Positions 22,732-32,100 of a stretch of DNA of 38,942 nt are shown piece after piece. Numbering within the stretch: position 1 is the first letter of the stretch; each line of letters begins with the position of its first letter. The notes below the pieces were generated by a model. The model saw only the letters and a program-made list of their open reading frames with translations, searched no databases and was not told the origin of the DNA. The position numbers were made by a program, and so were the translations under genes. The stretch comes from a virus. Where the stretch lies: positions 764-39,705 of the IMG/VR virus record IMGVR_UViG_3300030085_005071. One strand, 5' to 3'.

Positions 22732-23724
22732 ATGAGATTATCTAGAAGACAACTACGCCGACTTATTGAGTCAGCTTTACACGAACAAACTGCAAGAAAC
22801 CCAGCAGCAGATCTAGCCGGATCAGCAGACGGTTTAAGTGGCGGAGGAGAAGCCGGAAGCATAGGCAGTATAAATACTGGCCGCCGAAATTTGGCATTTC
22901 CCAAAACTTACACTTACAAAAACGACGGTTATACTTATGTGGTAAAAAATGACCAATGGCATGTTATCAAAGGAAAAAAGAAAGTGGCATCCAGTTTGAG
23001 CGACCTTGTTAATTTGAAGAATTATCCAGATTCAATTGAAAACCTAGATAGGGAGCACCCTGAAGCAAGAACCAGAGATGCTCAAGAACAAACCTTTTTA
23101 GCAGGTCTGGATGGTGGCAGCGAGCCTGGCGGTGAGCAAGCTGTTAAAAAGTTTGAAGAGGTTAAAAAGTCAAGCAAAAAAGTTTTACCAATACTGAAAA
23201 GTATAAATTCTAGAATAGAAAAAGTTGAAAAACAACTTCGCGCCAAAAGTGCACGAAACCAAATTAGCATGATCGATTTAGATAAGCTGGATAATCTTGT
23301 AGACGCGTTGGATGATTTAACTGAATTAGCAAATTTAACAATTTCAAATGCTGATCGTTCAACTGTAATTGATCCGGATCCTTTTTTAACCATGAATAAA
23401 AAATATATGCAGAAAATCCAACCTGCTGTAGAAGAAATGGAAAAGCTCACAACAACATCAGCAGAGCCGCCTCTCAAACAAGCATCACCTACTATAAAAG
23501 GCGCTACAGGAACTCAACTTAACAAGATATTGGCAGATATCCAAGAAGGTCTCTTTGACGCACTTAATGACATGAACGAAAAAGCCGAAGAGTTAAAAAA
23601 GATCCAGTCAGGAGGATCCTCAAATTCAGGCGGAAGCACATCAGGCAGCAGTCAAGTTGCAGTGCAAAGAGAAGGCCTCAGCCGTGGCGAACTATATCGA
23701 CGTCGCTACTGGGGAAGATACTAA
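22732..23724 (+). CDS. Virion-type protein with N-terminal targeting tag and shared C-terminal tail
   Basis: A 330-residue protein of unknown function. It begins MRLSRRQLRRLIESALHEQ, the capsid-targeting-like peptide with L-I-E and L-H-E, and AGGAG precedes the ATG. The region 25-55 is Gly/Ala-rich and probably flexible, residues ~60-90 form a short YTYKNDGYTYVV beta segment, ~130-300 are helical, and the end is a Ser/Gly linker followed by LSRGELYRRRYWGRY. That Arg/Tyr tail is repeated nearly base for base in the next gene. The two genes are adjacent but their middles are not clearly related. A packaged internal head protein is the best hypothesis; no enzyme motif is visible. Confidence 0.72.
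   Translation: MRLSRRQLRRLIESALHEQTARNPAADLAGSADGLSGGGEAGSIGSINTGRRNLAFPKTYTYKNDGYTYVVKNDQWHVIKGKKKVASSLSDLVNLKNYPDSIENLDREHPEARTRDAQEQTFLAGLDGGSEPGGEQAVKKFEEVKKSSKKVLPILKSINSRIEKVEKQLRAKSARNQISMIDLDKLDNLVDALDDLTELANLTISNADRSTVIDPDPFLTMNKKYMQKIQPAVEEMEKLTTTSAEPPLKQASPTIKGATGTQLNKILADIQEGLFDALNDMNEKAEELKKIQSGGSSNSGGSTSGSSQVAVQREGLSRGELYRRRYWGRY
23680..23724 (+). repeat. Copy 1 of a 45-bp repeat encoding the SRGELYRRRYWGRY tail
   Basis: This segment and 24988-25032 agree at 43 of 45 positions, including the stop codon region. The two differences are both at third codon positions. The repeat is richer in G+C than its surroundings. Confidence 0.85.
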
Positions 23725-23742
23725 CTTAAGGCTTGTGTTTTA

Positions 23743-25032
23743 ATGAGGTTAACAAAAAGACAATTAAGAAAGTTGATCAATGAGCAGTTTGGCCTTGATC
23801 CTGTAAGAGGGTTTAAGTCAATCCCGGATAAGCTTGAAACCGCGTATAACTTTTATGTTAAACATGGCCCATCCACATTTACCAAAGGGTATGAAGAAGC
23901 TAAGGAGATTGAGCAGGCCTTAAATAAAAAATTAGAAGTGCAGTTTGGTCTCTCAGCTGAAGAAGTAAAAGATAATACTTCTTCTGATAATGTCAAACTC
24001 ATGAAACCAAATGCTGCAGCTGAAGATTATAGCGCAGACGTGTCACCTGACGCCAAGCAATTATTGGATATTGACAAGAAGGCTGTTGAAAAATACAAGG
24101 GAAAATATAAGACTCATGAGCCTAGTGCAAGCAACAGCTACGATTACGTAGAATTAGGCGAAGACGGTATTCTTACATTTTACAATTCTTATCGATATAG
24201 ACAACCTTTAGAAGCCGGTAAAATAACAGTTCTTGACACTTCAGAAACTGCCTTGTCATGGTTAAATTGGTTCTCTAAAAATCAAGACAAGAAAATAACT
24301 AAAAAAGAAGTTGAACCTGAAGCTGCATCTACACCTGGTGCTTCCAAAGCTGCAGTTTCAAAAAAAGGCGGAAAGTACAACGCTAAAACAGAAGGCATCC
24401 AGAAAATCATTGATCCAAACGCGAAACACACCAAAGCAGACGGCCAATGGGGAAAGGGTACACAAAGAGCATGGGAAGAATACGTCAGCTCTAGTGAATT
24501 TGAGTTGGCAATGGGCAAGACTTATCCAAATGTTTCTGATGAAGAAACAATGAATATCATCGATGGATTACCTAAGAAAGCAACTATAGTCAAAAAATTA
24601 GGTTATAAAGCTAACACAAGCGGCGTGCTTTCTTTCTTGCAAGATGTCAGTGATGATGAAATAATCCGTACGGATATAAAACTAGGTGACGTAACTTCCG
24701 GTAGCGACAAGGCCGCGTTAGAGAAAGTAATTGACGGTTCAGAAATGCCTGACGATAAATTTATTGAGGATGTAGATGCTGATTTGTTTGGTGAGAAGCT
24801 GAAAGGTGAAAAGCCTAAGAATAAAGACCGCTTAATTAATAAACTAGCAGACGCTTACAGAGACCGCAGAGACGAAAAGCAAAAGAAGCGACTAGCTAAG
24901 AAAGTTAGAAGAATGCTCAAAGATGACCCAAAAGCTCTGGCAGCGTTTAACGCAGCAACAAAAAGTGTCGGCCTTGAGGAATCATTAAGCCGTGGCGAAC
25001 TATATCGCCGTCGCTACTGGGGAAGATATTAA
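23743..25032 (+). CDS. Virion-type protein with targeting tag, PG-binding-like domain and shared tail
   Basis: A 429-residue protein of unknown function. The N-terminus MRLTKRQLRKLINEQF is the targeting-like tag with I-N-E. Residues ~215-250 (GIQKIIDPNAKHTKADGQWG, then KGTQRAWEEYV) resemble a peptidoglycan-binding (PG_binding_1) repeat in which DGxwGxxTxxA is the hallmark. The last ~70 residues are basic and helical and the protein ends EESLSRGELYRRRYWGRY, the same tail as the upstream gene. No Shine-Dalgarno site is obvious before the ATG at 23743, which follows the previous stop by 18 bases. Its stop converges on a minus-strand gene. The architecture suggests a packaged virion protein that could contact the cell wall. 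Confidence 0.72.
   Translation: MRLTKRQLRKLINEQFGLDPVRGFKSIPDKLETAYNFYVKHGPSTFTKGYEEAKEIEQALNKKLEVQFGLSAEEVKDNTSSDNVKLMKPNAAAEDYSADVSPDAKQLLDIDKKAVEKYKGKYKTHEPSASNSYDYVELGEDGILTFYNSYRYRQPLEAGKITVLDTSETALSWLNWFSKNQDKKITKKEVEPEAASTPGASKAAVSKKGGKYNAKTEGIQKIIDPNAKHTKADGQWGKGTQRAWEEYVSSSEFELAMGKTYPNVSDEETMNIIDGLPKKATIVKKLGYKANTSGVLSFLQDVSDDEIIRTDIKLGDVTSGSDKAALEKVIDGSEMPDDKFIEDVDADLFGEKLKGEKPKNKDRLINKLADAYRDRRDEKQKKRLAKKVRRMLKDDPKALAAFNAATKSVGLEESLSRGELYRRRYWGRY
24988..25032 (+). repeat. Copy 2 of the 45-bp repeat encoding the SRGELYRRRYWGRY tail
   Basis: This is the 3' end of the second tagged gene and matches 23680-23724 at 43 of 45 positions. Outside the repeat the two genes show no obvious DNA similarity. 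Confidence 0.85.
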
Positions 25033-25042
25033 AATATCTTTT
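25023..25042. terminator. Possible bidirectional terminator between convergent genes
   Basis: AAGATA (25023-25028) and TATCTT (25035-25040) flank TTAAAA, with two more T residues on the + strand. It lies where the plus-strand gene ending at 25032 meets the minus-strand gene ending at 25048. The stem is short and AT-rich, so the call is weak. Confidence 0.3.
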
Positions 25043-25047
25043 AAATA

Positions 25048-26166
25048 TTAACGTAATTGACGACGTATACTGTTTCTAATTAATCTTCTAATATTTGATT
25101 CATTAAGACGGTATACGTTTTCATTTTTAGGTTCTTTACTCGCTGCTTTTGCGGTTGTTCTTTTAAGGGCAGTACCACCTTTTTGTGCATCCTGTAGATG
25201 TGTTGTGGTGTAAATAAAGTCTTGGTTCGAGGTCACGTCATCTGTAAGATCCTTGATTGTCTTTTTCATCTCAGGGCTTATATTAGCACCAGTGACTGGT
25301 ACATTGCGAGCCACACCTTTTGCTTTATCTGAGAACATGGCTGTAATTGTTTGACGACCAACCACACCATCTTTTGATAATTTGTTTTTCTCCTGGAATT
25401 CCTCAACCGCTTCTTTTGTCTTAGGCCCAAACTTCCCGTCAACGTCAGCGCCTAATTTCATTTGAACAGCCATAACTTGCATCTTTTTTTCATTTGTACT
25501 AGCGTTCATCCCTTGCTTGAGCATCGCTCCTGACTTACCTGCTAGGGTATCTTTAAATAGATCCTTGCCACTGACGTTCTGATCATCAATGCCTGGGACG
25601 TCTCTAAATTTTATATCCCATATTGGATCAACTTTGCTGTGAGGAACAACTTTTTGTTTTACTCTTTTTCTGACTACGGCCTGACCACCTTTTCCAACTG
25701 TCCCTTTATAGTCCGGGTCACTTGTTGTTCTTTTTGTTGCAAGAAATGTACCGTCTTTAGTATTTGCTTTCTCAATCGCTTCTGGGTCTCTGGCATATAT
25801 TTGTGCTTTCTCTAATTCTTTTTCCTTAGCTTTTCCTGAATAGTAATTTGCACGTCTTTTCTCTGCACGTTTAACGATTTGATCGATCATAGACGTCACA
25901 GCGTCAACACGTCCTTTTTCAATTAAAGATTTGATTATATTAGCAACACTACCAACAAATAAGCGCGTGTCGTTTGATATGCGTTTATCATCCTTGAAAA
26001 GTTTTACTAATTTTCCATATTCTTTTTCAAAACCTTCTACACCTTTTTCTTCTAATGCGATATCTTGAATTCTAACAACTAACGCGTTATTTTGATCTGC
26101 TTGTCCGTAATTGTCTGGATCGTTTAGCAGCTTATCGAGTGCTTGCCTATTTTGTCTTCTACTCAT
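25048..26166 (-). CDS. Virion-type protein with PG-binding domain and C-terminal targeting-like tag
   Basis: A 372-residue protein and the only gene I support on the minus strand. Residues ~240-285 form a PG_binding_1 repeat (VQMKLGADVDGKFGPKTKEA, then VEEFQEKNKLSKDG and VVGRQTI). The N-terminal ~150 residues are helical and charged, followed by a basic Lys/Arg-rich linker. The C-terminus is YRLNESNIRRLIRNSIRRQLR (352-372), which looks like the targeting peptide of its neighbours placed at the opposite end, with L-N-E at 354-356 as a possible cleavage site. AGGAG precedes the start. Its orientation sets it apart from all other genes here and suggests insertion or separate regulation. Function is not known. 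Confidence 0.75.
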   Translation of the reverse strand: MSRRQNRQALDKLLNDPDNYGQADQNNALVVRIQDIALEEKGVEGFEKEYGKLVKLFKDDKRISNDTRLFVGSVANIIKSLIEKGRVDAVTSMIDQIVKRAEKRRANYYSGKAKEKELEKAQIYARDPEAIEKANTKDGTFLATKRTTSDPDYKGTVGKGGQAVVRKRVKQKVVPHSKVDPIWDIKFRDVPGIDDQNVSGKDLFKDTLAGKSGAMLKQGMNASTNEKKMQVMAVQMKLGADVDGKFGPKTKEAVEEFQEKNKLSKDGVVGRQTITAMFSDKAKGVARNVPVTGANISPEMKKTIKDLTDDVTSNQDFIYTTTHLQDAQKGGTALKRTTAKAASKEPKNENVYRLNESNIRRLIRNSIRRQLR

Positions 26167-26180
26167 GAAGGTCTCCTATT

Positions 26181-26211
26181 TTGTATATAAATATACAATA
26201 ATTTGTGTAAA
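26181..26211 (-). promoter_or_regulatory. Inverted repeat and candidate promoter in the divergent gap
   Basis: TTGTATA (26181-26187) and TATACAA (26192-26198) form a perfect 7-bp inverted repeat around TAAA. On the minus strand TTTACA (26211-26206), 16 bases and TATATA (26189-26184) would fit a promoter for the minus-strand gene, with the repeat as an operator over it, but the leader would be very short. On the plus strand a GTGTAA lies at 26205-26210, followed 17 bases later by only a weak TACTTT. Confidence 0.35.
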
Positions 26212-26252
26212 AATTTAAAATGTTAAGTACTTTTAATAAAAAGGAGTGATTG

Positions 26253-27245
26253 ATGAAAAGAGTTTTTATAACAGGTGAGCGTGGTTTTATTGGAACAAAC
26301 TTGGTAAAACGTGCCAAGCTGCATGGCTTTGAATTCGTGTCAGGTGTGCATGATATAAACGAAGATGCAGCTTTCGTATCTCAGCACACAACAGAAAAAG
26401 GTGAACCTTGTATCCATCGAAATGACGAAACTGCATGGCTAAAGTTTTTTGAGGTCAATGATATTAATTATGTCATTCACAATGCTGCGGTTGTTGGAAC
26501 AGATGTTGTTGCTTTAAATGCCAAAGAATCAACACTCACTAATGTGCAGGGTACTTTTAATATCTGCCGTGCTGCAAATAAATTAGGCATTCCTGTTTGT
26601 TATATGGGAACCACAGTTATTTATGATACGCCTAAATATCAAGAAACTGCTATCGTTGAGAATTCAGATCGAGGACCTAGTACTTTTTACGGCTGTCAGA
26701 AGCTATCAGGTGAGGAAATTGTTAAGTCACACTGTGATAATTGGATGATTGTCCGTCCTCTCTTTGCATACGGTGGTGAAGGTGACATGAATTCTTTAAT
26801 TGCAAAAACGATTTATGCAAAACTTAACGGTGTACCTAAGGTAAAAATGTTCCTTGATCCCACAAAGTTTAAGGACTACTTGCACGTTAATGACTACTGC
26901 GATGGTGTTTTTACTTGCATGAGCAGAAAAGAGTATTGGAATGATGATTATAATATCGCAGCAGAAACTCCTCTAGTCACTGGCGAGATCATTAAGCTGA
27001 TGGACGAAGTATGCGGCCAGAGTTTCGCAGATACAATAGAATGGCTGCCACAAACAGAATATATGGGTAATCATATCTTGTCATCAGAAAAAGCTAGGAA
27101 TATAACTGGTTGGACACCAAAAATATCGTTAGCTGAAGGAATCCGCATGTCTTTTGAAAGTATCCTTAAGTCAGAAGGTTATAATCCTCTGCGTCATCTT
27201 GAAGAAGCAGAAGAACGAGGTGTTGACTTAACGGAATACTTCTGA
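26253..27245 (+). CDS. NAD-dependent epimerase/dehydratase (extended SDR family)
   Basis: A 330-residue extended short-chain dehydrogenase/reductase with a Rossmann fold. The dinucleotide motif is FITGERGFIGTNL near the start, the active-site pair is YGCQK (Tyr and Lys) about residue 150, and later segments (FKDYLHVNDYCDGVF, then ISLAEGIRMSFE at the end) are typical of sugar-nucleotide epimerases such as UDP-glucose 4-epimerase or GDP-fucose synthase relatives. It may modify host surface sugars, supply a virion glycan or support a DNA modification, none of which the sequence decides. The start is the ATG at 26253 with AAGGAG six bases upstream; a TTG at 26250 is in frame but too close. Its stop shares one base with the next ATG. 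Confidence 0.87.
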   Translation: MKRVFITGERGFIGTNLVKRAKLHGFEFVSGVHDINEDAAFVSQHTTEKGEPCIHRNDETAWLKFFEVNDINYVIHNAAVVGTDVVALNAKESTLTNVQGTFNICRAANKLGIPVCYMGTTVIYDTPKYQETAIVENSDRGPSTFYGCQKLSGEEIVKSHCDNWMIVRPLFAYGGEGDMNSLIAKTIYAKLNGVPKVKMFLDPTKFKDYLHVNDYCDGVFTCMSRKEYWNDDYNIAAETPLVTGEIIKLMDEVCGQSFADTIEWLPQTEYMGNHILSSEKARNITGWTPKISLAEGIRMSFESILKSEGYNPLRHLEEAEERGVDLTEYF

Positions 27246-27457
27246 TGGATGAGTTGCACGTAGGCGATTTAATTGAAACACTCTCTTATAAGGGCATGTC
27301 TATATATGGAATTGTTCTATCGTCAGTGAATCGATTCCACTACGAAGAGGTCAGAATTTTAACAGGGTCTAGAATAATGGCAGTTGTCTACGACGGTAAC
27401 AAAGGCGGAATTAAATTAATTCAAAGGATCAATAATGAAAAAAGAACTACAAGATAA
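27245..27457 (+). CDS. Small hypothetical protein
   Basis: A 70-residue protein, probably a small beta-barrel (HVGDLIETLSYKGMSIYGIV, then YEEVRILTGSRIMAVVYD). No family is recognised. The ATG overlaps the epimerase stop by one base and its 3' end overlaps the next gene by 23 bases, so it is translated as part of a coupled set. Confidence 0.62.
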   Translation: MDELHVGDLIETLSYKGMSIYGIVLSSVNRFHYEEVRILTGSRIMAVVYDGNKGGIKLIQRINNEKRTTR

Positions 27458-27839
27458 GCTGTTTGAAAAGTACCCAAAGATCTTTAAGCAGCGCGAGTTA
27501 GACAGGGCTGTGACCGCGATGTGTTATGGTATCTCTTGCGGTGACGGTTGGTACGTGCTGATCGATGAAATGTGTGGAAATATTCAAAATCGCATTGAGA
27601 ACGTAAACAGGGGTAAACCTCCTGAAGAACATATCGACTGTCAGGCAACTCAAGTAAAAGAGAAGTGGGGCGGCCTACGTTTTTATGTTCAAGGTAGCGA
27701 TGATTTTATTGATGGAATTATTGACTTAGCAGAATCGATGTCTTATCGAATCTGTTCTGAATGTGGTAATCAATCTATACCTCAAAAAAAACGTGGGTGG
27801 ATATATACATTGTGTGATAATTGCAGGATTAATCAATAA
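27435..27839 (+). CDS. Conserved phage/bacterial protein with C-terminal zinc-ribbon-like Cys pairs
   Basis: A 134-residue protein with a pattern that recurs in uncharacterised phage and bacterial proteins: LFEKYPKIF at the start, GDGWYVLIDEMCGNI, QVKEKWGGLRFYVQG near the middle, then a C-terminal CSECG and LCDNC pair with GWIYT between them. The two Cys pairs could bind one zinc. AAGGA precedes the ATG, inside the end of the preceding gene. It ends the epimerase operon. The function is unknown. Confidence 0.68.
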   Translation: MKKELQDKLFEKYPKIFKQRELDRAVTAMCYGISCGDGWYVLIDEMCGNIQNRIENVNRGKPPEEHIDCQATQVKEKWGGLRFYVQGSDDFIDGIIDLAESMSYRICSECGNQSIPQKKRGWIYTLCDNCRINQ

Positions 27840-27863
27840 TTATAATCAGTATAAGGGTTAATT

Positions 27864-29060
27864 ATGAAAATAACTAGAAAGCAATTAATGTTTTTAATAG
27901 AACATAGTCTTAAGGGCGGAATTGATCCGATTCCTGGACGTGAAGGCTACAATGCTATCGTACAAGGCATGAACGCGATCACAAAAGAAAAAGTTAAGAA
28001 ATCAATAGCACAGTCGTTAGAGGATTATTCAAATTTTGCTTTTGACGGCACTGACAGACCTAATGTGTTTGGTGTCGCTTATGATGATTATGACACTACA
28101 AAAGGTGTTCAAGCAAAAGATATGAGAAGAGTATCAAAGAAAATCTGGAACGACAATGCTGATCATGAATTTTTTAGGAATAACGTTGCTAAACTACATC
28201 AAACTGCGTATGCTCATTCTCGCGATGCGTCCAGTCTTGGTATTGACCCCAGATACTTATCAGGTGGAGGCACAACAGAGCTTTCTTGTTGGTCACTTTT
28301 AACACAAAACCCGTTTAAGCCCCAAGTGAGCGAACTAGTTGAAGCGCAATTAGCAACAAATAGCTTTTATTTAGTTTTAGACGGTAGAGTTACATGGTGT
28401 GGTAATTTTGACGCTTTTACAGAACAATTATCTGCAAAACAAAGAAGTCAAGACAGTAAGTCTTTGGAAAGCGCAAAGAAAAGCACAGTTTCTTCCGGAC
28501 TACCTAAAAGGCCTGGTGGTGTGCAACTCGCTAGGAAAAACCCAGTCTGGCAATCATGGGATGATGCTTATGACGAAGAGGGTAAATATAATCCTGATTT
28601 TGAGCCGGCACTCTTAGACCCGGGAGAAATAGACTGGGAGAAAAGTTTCCAAAATACTCCTATTATTTTAGATAGAGAAGATTTTGAAAGTATACGCGGG
28701 ACGCAAGCTGCAGGTGAATTTGGATTTAAATCACAAGAAACAATCATAGATAATTGGTCTATTAACAATGTTTTATTGATTCTGGATAGCAATACAGGTT
28801 TTGCCGGCAAAGAGAATATAGAAGATCATATATATGATTTAAGAGAAAATGATGAGTATGATATTTTAAAAATGCTAGGTAAAATAAAATGGATTAACAA
28901 AAAACAAAATCTCAAAGTAAACGTCGCCGATCTCTCTCAGTCTAGATATTTAACTGATCAAGAAGTTCAACAAATTATTACGGGACTCACTAATATGTAC
29001 AAAACAAAACCAGCAGTAGTGACAAATCCTTTCGCACACTTGCAAGATAAAGACAAATAA
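27864..29060 (+). CDS. Virion-type protein with N-terminal targeting tag, unknown function
   Basis: A 398-residue protein that begins MKITRKQLMFLIEHSL, the targeting-like tag with L-I-E. The rest is not recognised. It contains TELSCWSLLTQNPF near 135 and VLDGRVTWCGNF near 172, and an acidic middle region (DDAYDEEGKYNPDFEPALLD). There is no membrane segment. The ATG is preceded by a weak AGGG; TATAAT at 27841-27846 could be a -10 box but has no clear -35. It stands alone between the epimerase operon and the polymerase. Membership of the proposed packaged protein set rests on the tag only. Confidence 0.7.
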   Translation: MKITRKQLMFLIEHSLKGGIDPIPGREGYNAIVQGMNAITKEKVKKSIAQSLEDYSNFAFDGTDRPNVFGVAYDDYDTTKGVQAKDMRRVSKKIWNDNADHEFFRNNVAKLHQTAYAHSRDASSLGIDPRYLSGGGTTELSCWSLLTQNPFKPQVSELVEAQLATNSFYLVLDGRVTWCGNFDAFTEQLSAKQRSQDSKSLESAKKSTVSSGLPKRPGGVQLARKNPVWQSWDDAYDEEGKYNPDFEPALLDPGEIDWEKSFQNTPIILDREDFESIRGTQAAGEFGFKSQETIIDNWSINNVLLILDSNTGFAGKENIEDHIYDLRENDEYDILKMLGKIKWINKKQNLKVNVADLSQSRYLTDQEVQQIITGLTNMYKTKPAVVTNPFAHLQDKDK

Positions 29061-29067
29061 GAAAAAA

Positions 29068-29096
29068 GTGTAATCTTAGGCTCCTTGTGTTATAAT
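29068..29096 (+). promoter_or_regulatory. Promoter of the nTGTAA class, before the polymerase gene
   Basis: GTGTAA (29068-29073) and TATAAT (29091-29096) are 17 bases apart, and TG at 29088-29089 gives an extended -10. The boxes and the following AAAA match the promoter at 4953-4981. Confidence 0.76.
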
Positions 29097-29115
29097 AAAA
29101 TAAAAACACAAGGAG
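29081..29115 (+). promoter_or_regulatory. Perfect inverted repeat covering the -10 box and ribosome binding site
   Basis: CTCCTTGTGTT (29081-29091) and AACACAAGGAG (29105-29115) are perfect complements, with a 13-base spacer. The right arm contains the Shine-Dalgarno sequence of the polymerase gene and the spacer contains most of the -10 box. In an RNA read through from upstream the site would be sequestered, while an RNA started at the local promoter (near 29103) would lack the left arm and be free. It could also be a DNA operator. Confidence 0.7.
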
Positions 29116-29124
29116 TTTTCTTAT

Positions 29125-32100
29125 ATGGACATCAAGTTAATTACACCACCCGATCGTTTTGTAGGTTTTCACGGTCATACAGGCTTTTCTGTCTTTGACG
29201 GCTTAGGTTATCCGTCTGACCATATTGACTTTGTACTTAAAAACGGCATGGACGCTTGGGCACTGACTGATCACGGTAACGGTTCTGGTCTCGCTCACGC
29301 CTACAAGCATGCAGAAAAGGTAAAGAAGAAAGGACACAAGTTCCGTCAAATTTATGGTTGTGAGTTTTATTTCGTGCCTTCCCTCAAGGACTGGCGTGCT
29401 GATTACGAACAATCAAAGATCGATCGTGCCAATGCCAAGCTTAAAGCACTTAAAGAGGAGGAAGAAGGTGGTCATATCATCGAGAACGAAGAAGAAACAA
29501 AGTCTTTTGATCTAGGTAAAGACGAATGGAAACGACGTTATCATCTGGTAGTTACTGCACAAAACCGTGAAGGTTTAGGCAATCTATTCACACTAATTAA
29601 ACGTGCATATACTGACGGCTTCTATAGATATCCTCGCATTGACTTTGATCTGCTAAAACAGTATGGTAAAGGACTTAATGTATCTACTGCTTGTCTAGGT
29701 GGTATATTTTCTAATCGTATTATGCGCGGTAATGCACTTAAAATGAGTGACGAGAAAATACAACAAGAACTGACATATTTATCTGAGCGTTTTGTTGATG
29801 CTGTAGGTGAGGATAACTTCTATCTTGAAATACAGTTTAACAGGCTCAAGCAACAACACCTTGTAAATCATCACTTGCTGCGTCATTCACAGCAAACTGG
29901 TTTGCAGCTTATCGCCACACCGGATTCACACTATTATTCACCTGATAAATGGGAGGCAAGAGAGCTTTATAAAAAATTAGGGTGGATGGGTAATGACCCA
30001 AGTCCGTTACCAGAGTTTGAAGATCTTAAATGTGAACTATATCCAAAAAATGCTGGACAAATGTGGGATGAATTTACACGACATTATGAAGAATACAAAG
30101 ACACATACGAAGGTTTCGAAGAAAAAATTAAAGAGTCTATTGAAATTACACACGATATTGCATGGGAAAAGTGCGAAGACTGTTGGATTGATACTTCTGT
30201 TAAGCTTCCCGATTTCAACAACCCTAATCAGACTGCTTTCCAACAGCTTGCGCAAAAAGTTAAAAAAGCGCTTGTTGAGGAAGGACTTAATGAAAAACCT
30301 GAGTATGTTGAAAGAGCAAAGCACGAACTCGAAGATATCAAATTCCTCGGATTCGAAAACTACTTCTTAGTAATGTATGAGGTGTTCCACAAAGCTGCTG
30401 ACCACACACTGTTCGGAGCAGCTCGTGGTTCTGGTGGCGGATCACTTGTAAATTACTTGTTAGGAATCACGCAGGTCGACCCGCTTAAATACGACTTGCT
30501 GTGGGAGCGTTTTCTTGGTCGACACAGGACGTCCTGGCCCGATATCGACTCTGACGCTGGTGATCGTGACGCACTAATTAATGCAGCACGTGAATTATAC
30601 GGTGATGAGGCGGTTATTCCTGTTTCAAACTTTAACACACTCAAGCTTAAATCACTTGTAAAAGATATTGCTAAGTTCTATGGCGTCGACTTTGGTGAAG
30701 TAAATAAAATGACCGGTCCCCTCCAAGACGAAGTGATGTCACAAGCTCGTGATGAAAATACCGAGAAGTCTGTGTTTGTGCTCAAGCACGAAGATTGTAT
30801 GACATACTCAAAAGGTTATCGTGAGTTTATGGAAAAATATCCAAAAGTTAAGGATCACATCGAAGCTCTGTTTATGCAAAACCGTTCGATAGGTCGACAC
30901 GCAGGTGGTGTCATCATTGGCCCGCCCCAAGCATTAGAACAATCAATGCCGATTATTGGTGTTCGAGGCGAGCTACAAACTCCTTGGACAGAAGGTATGA
31001 ACTTTCGCAATCTTGAAGACAACGGCTTTATTAAGTTTGACTTCTTAGGCTTGACGCTACTCAAAGACGTAGAAAACTGCATCCGTCGTATTATTACACG
31101 TGAAACAGGCACTGAACCTACATTCCTCGAAATACGTGACTGGTTTGACAAACATCTCAACTGTCGTTATGTTGAACAAGATGATGAAGAGGTATGGAAG
31201 CATGTGTATCATCAGCGCCGCAAGACAGGTGTGTTTCAATTCACTGCAGAAGGTGCGCGTCGATTCTGCGAAGATGCCAAACCAACAACGATTATTGAGT
31301 TAGCCGCATTGACTGCGATATATCGACCTGGTCCACTTCGTGCCAATGTGCATAAGAAATATGTGAAAGATAAGCTCCGCGCTGATGAAATACATTATGC
31401 ACACCCTATCATTAAAGATATTCTTGGCCCTACGTTTGGTCACGTTACTTTCCAAGAACAGTTCATGCTTCTTGCGCAAAAGCTTGGTGGTTTCACTCCT
31501 GCTGAATCTGATAAGCTGCGTAAAACTCTTGTTAAGAAGTCTCTTGATACGATGGGCAAGAAAGGTGATGAACGTGAAGCTGCTCGTGTCAAGTTTGTAA
31601 CAGGCGCAAAAGAAATAAATGGTGTGCCTGAGCATGTATCACAAGAGTTGTGGGAACGTATCGAGTTCTTCTCTGTATACGGTTTCAATAAGTCGCATGC
31701 TGTCGCTTATGCTATTGGTTCTTACTACGCTGCTTGGCTTCACACATATTATGAAACAGACTGGTTAGGTACTATTCTCGAATCAGAAAACAATAATCCA
31801 AATGCACTATCAAAAGCAATCGCTGAAATCAAAGAAATGGGTTATCGTATTGAATTACCGGATGTAAATGAATCAGGTACATACTGGCAGTGGTCCGAAA
31901 ACAAGCAAGCATTTATCCCACCGCTGACTTCTATCAAGGGTGTAGGTAAAACTGCTGTTGTTGAAATCATGAAAAACAGACCATATTCATCAGTCGCTGA
32001 CATGTTATTTGATGAAAGCGGTAAGTGGCGCCACTCTAAACTCAATAAAACCGGTTTTGCTTCTCTGTGTCAAGTTGAGGCTTTTAACGGTCTGCAAGAA

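Noticed and set aside
23082-23477. Minus-strand open frame of 131 codons opposite a tagged gene
   Set aside because: No ribosome binding site, no motif, and full overlap with a gene that has the recurrent N-terminal tag and C-terminal repeat.
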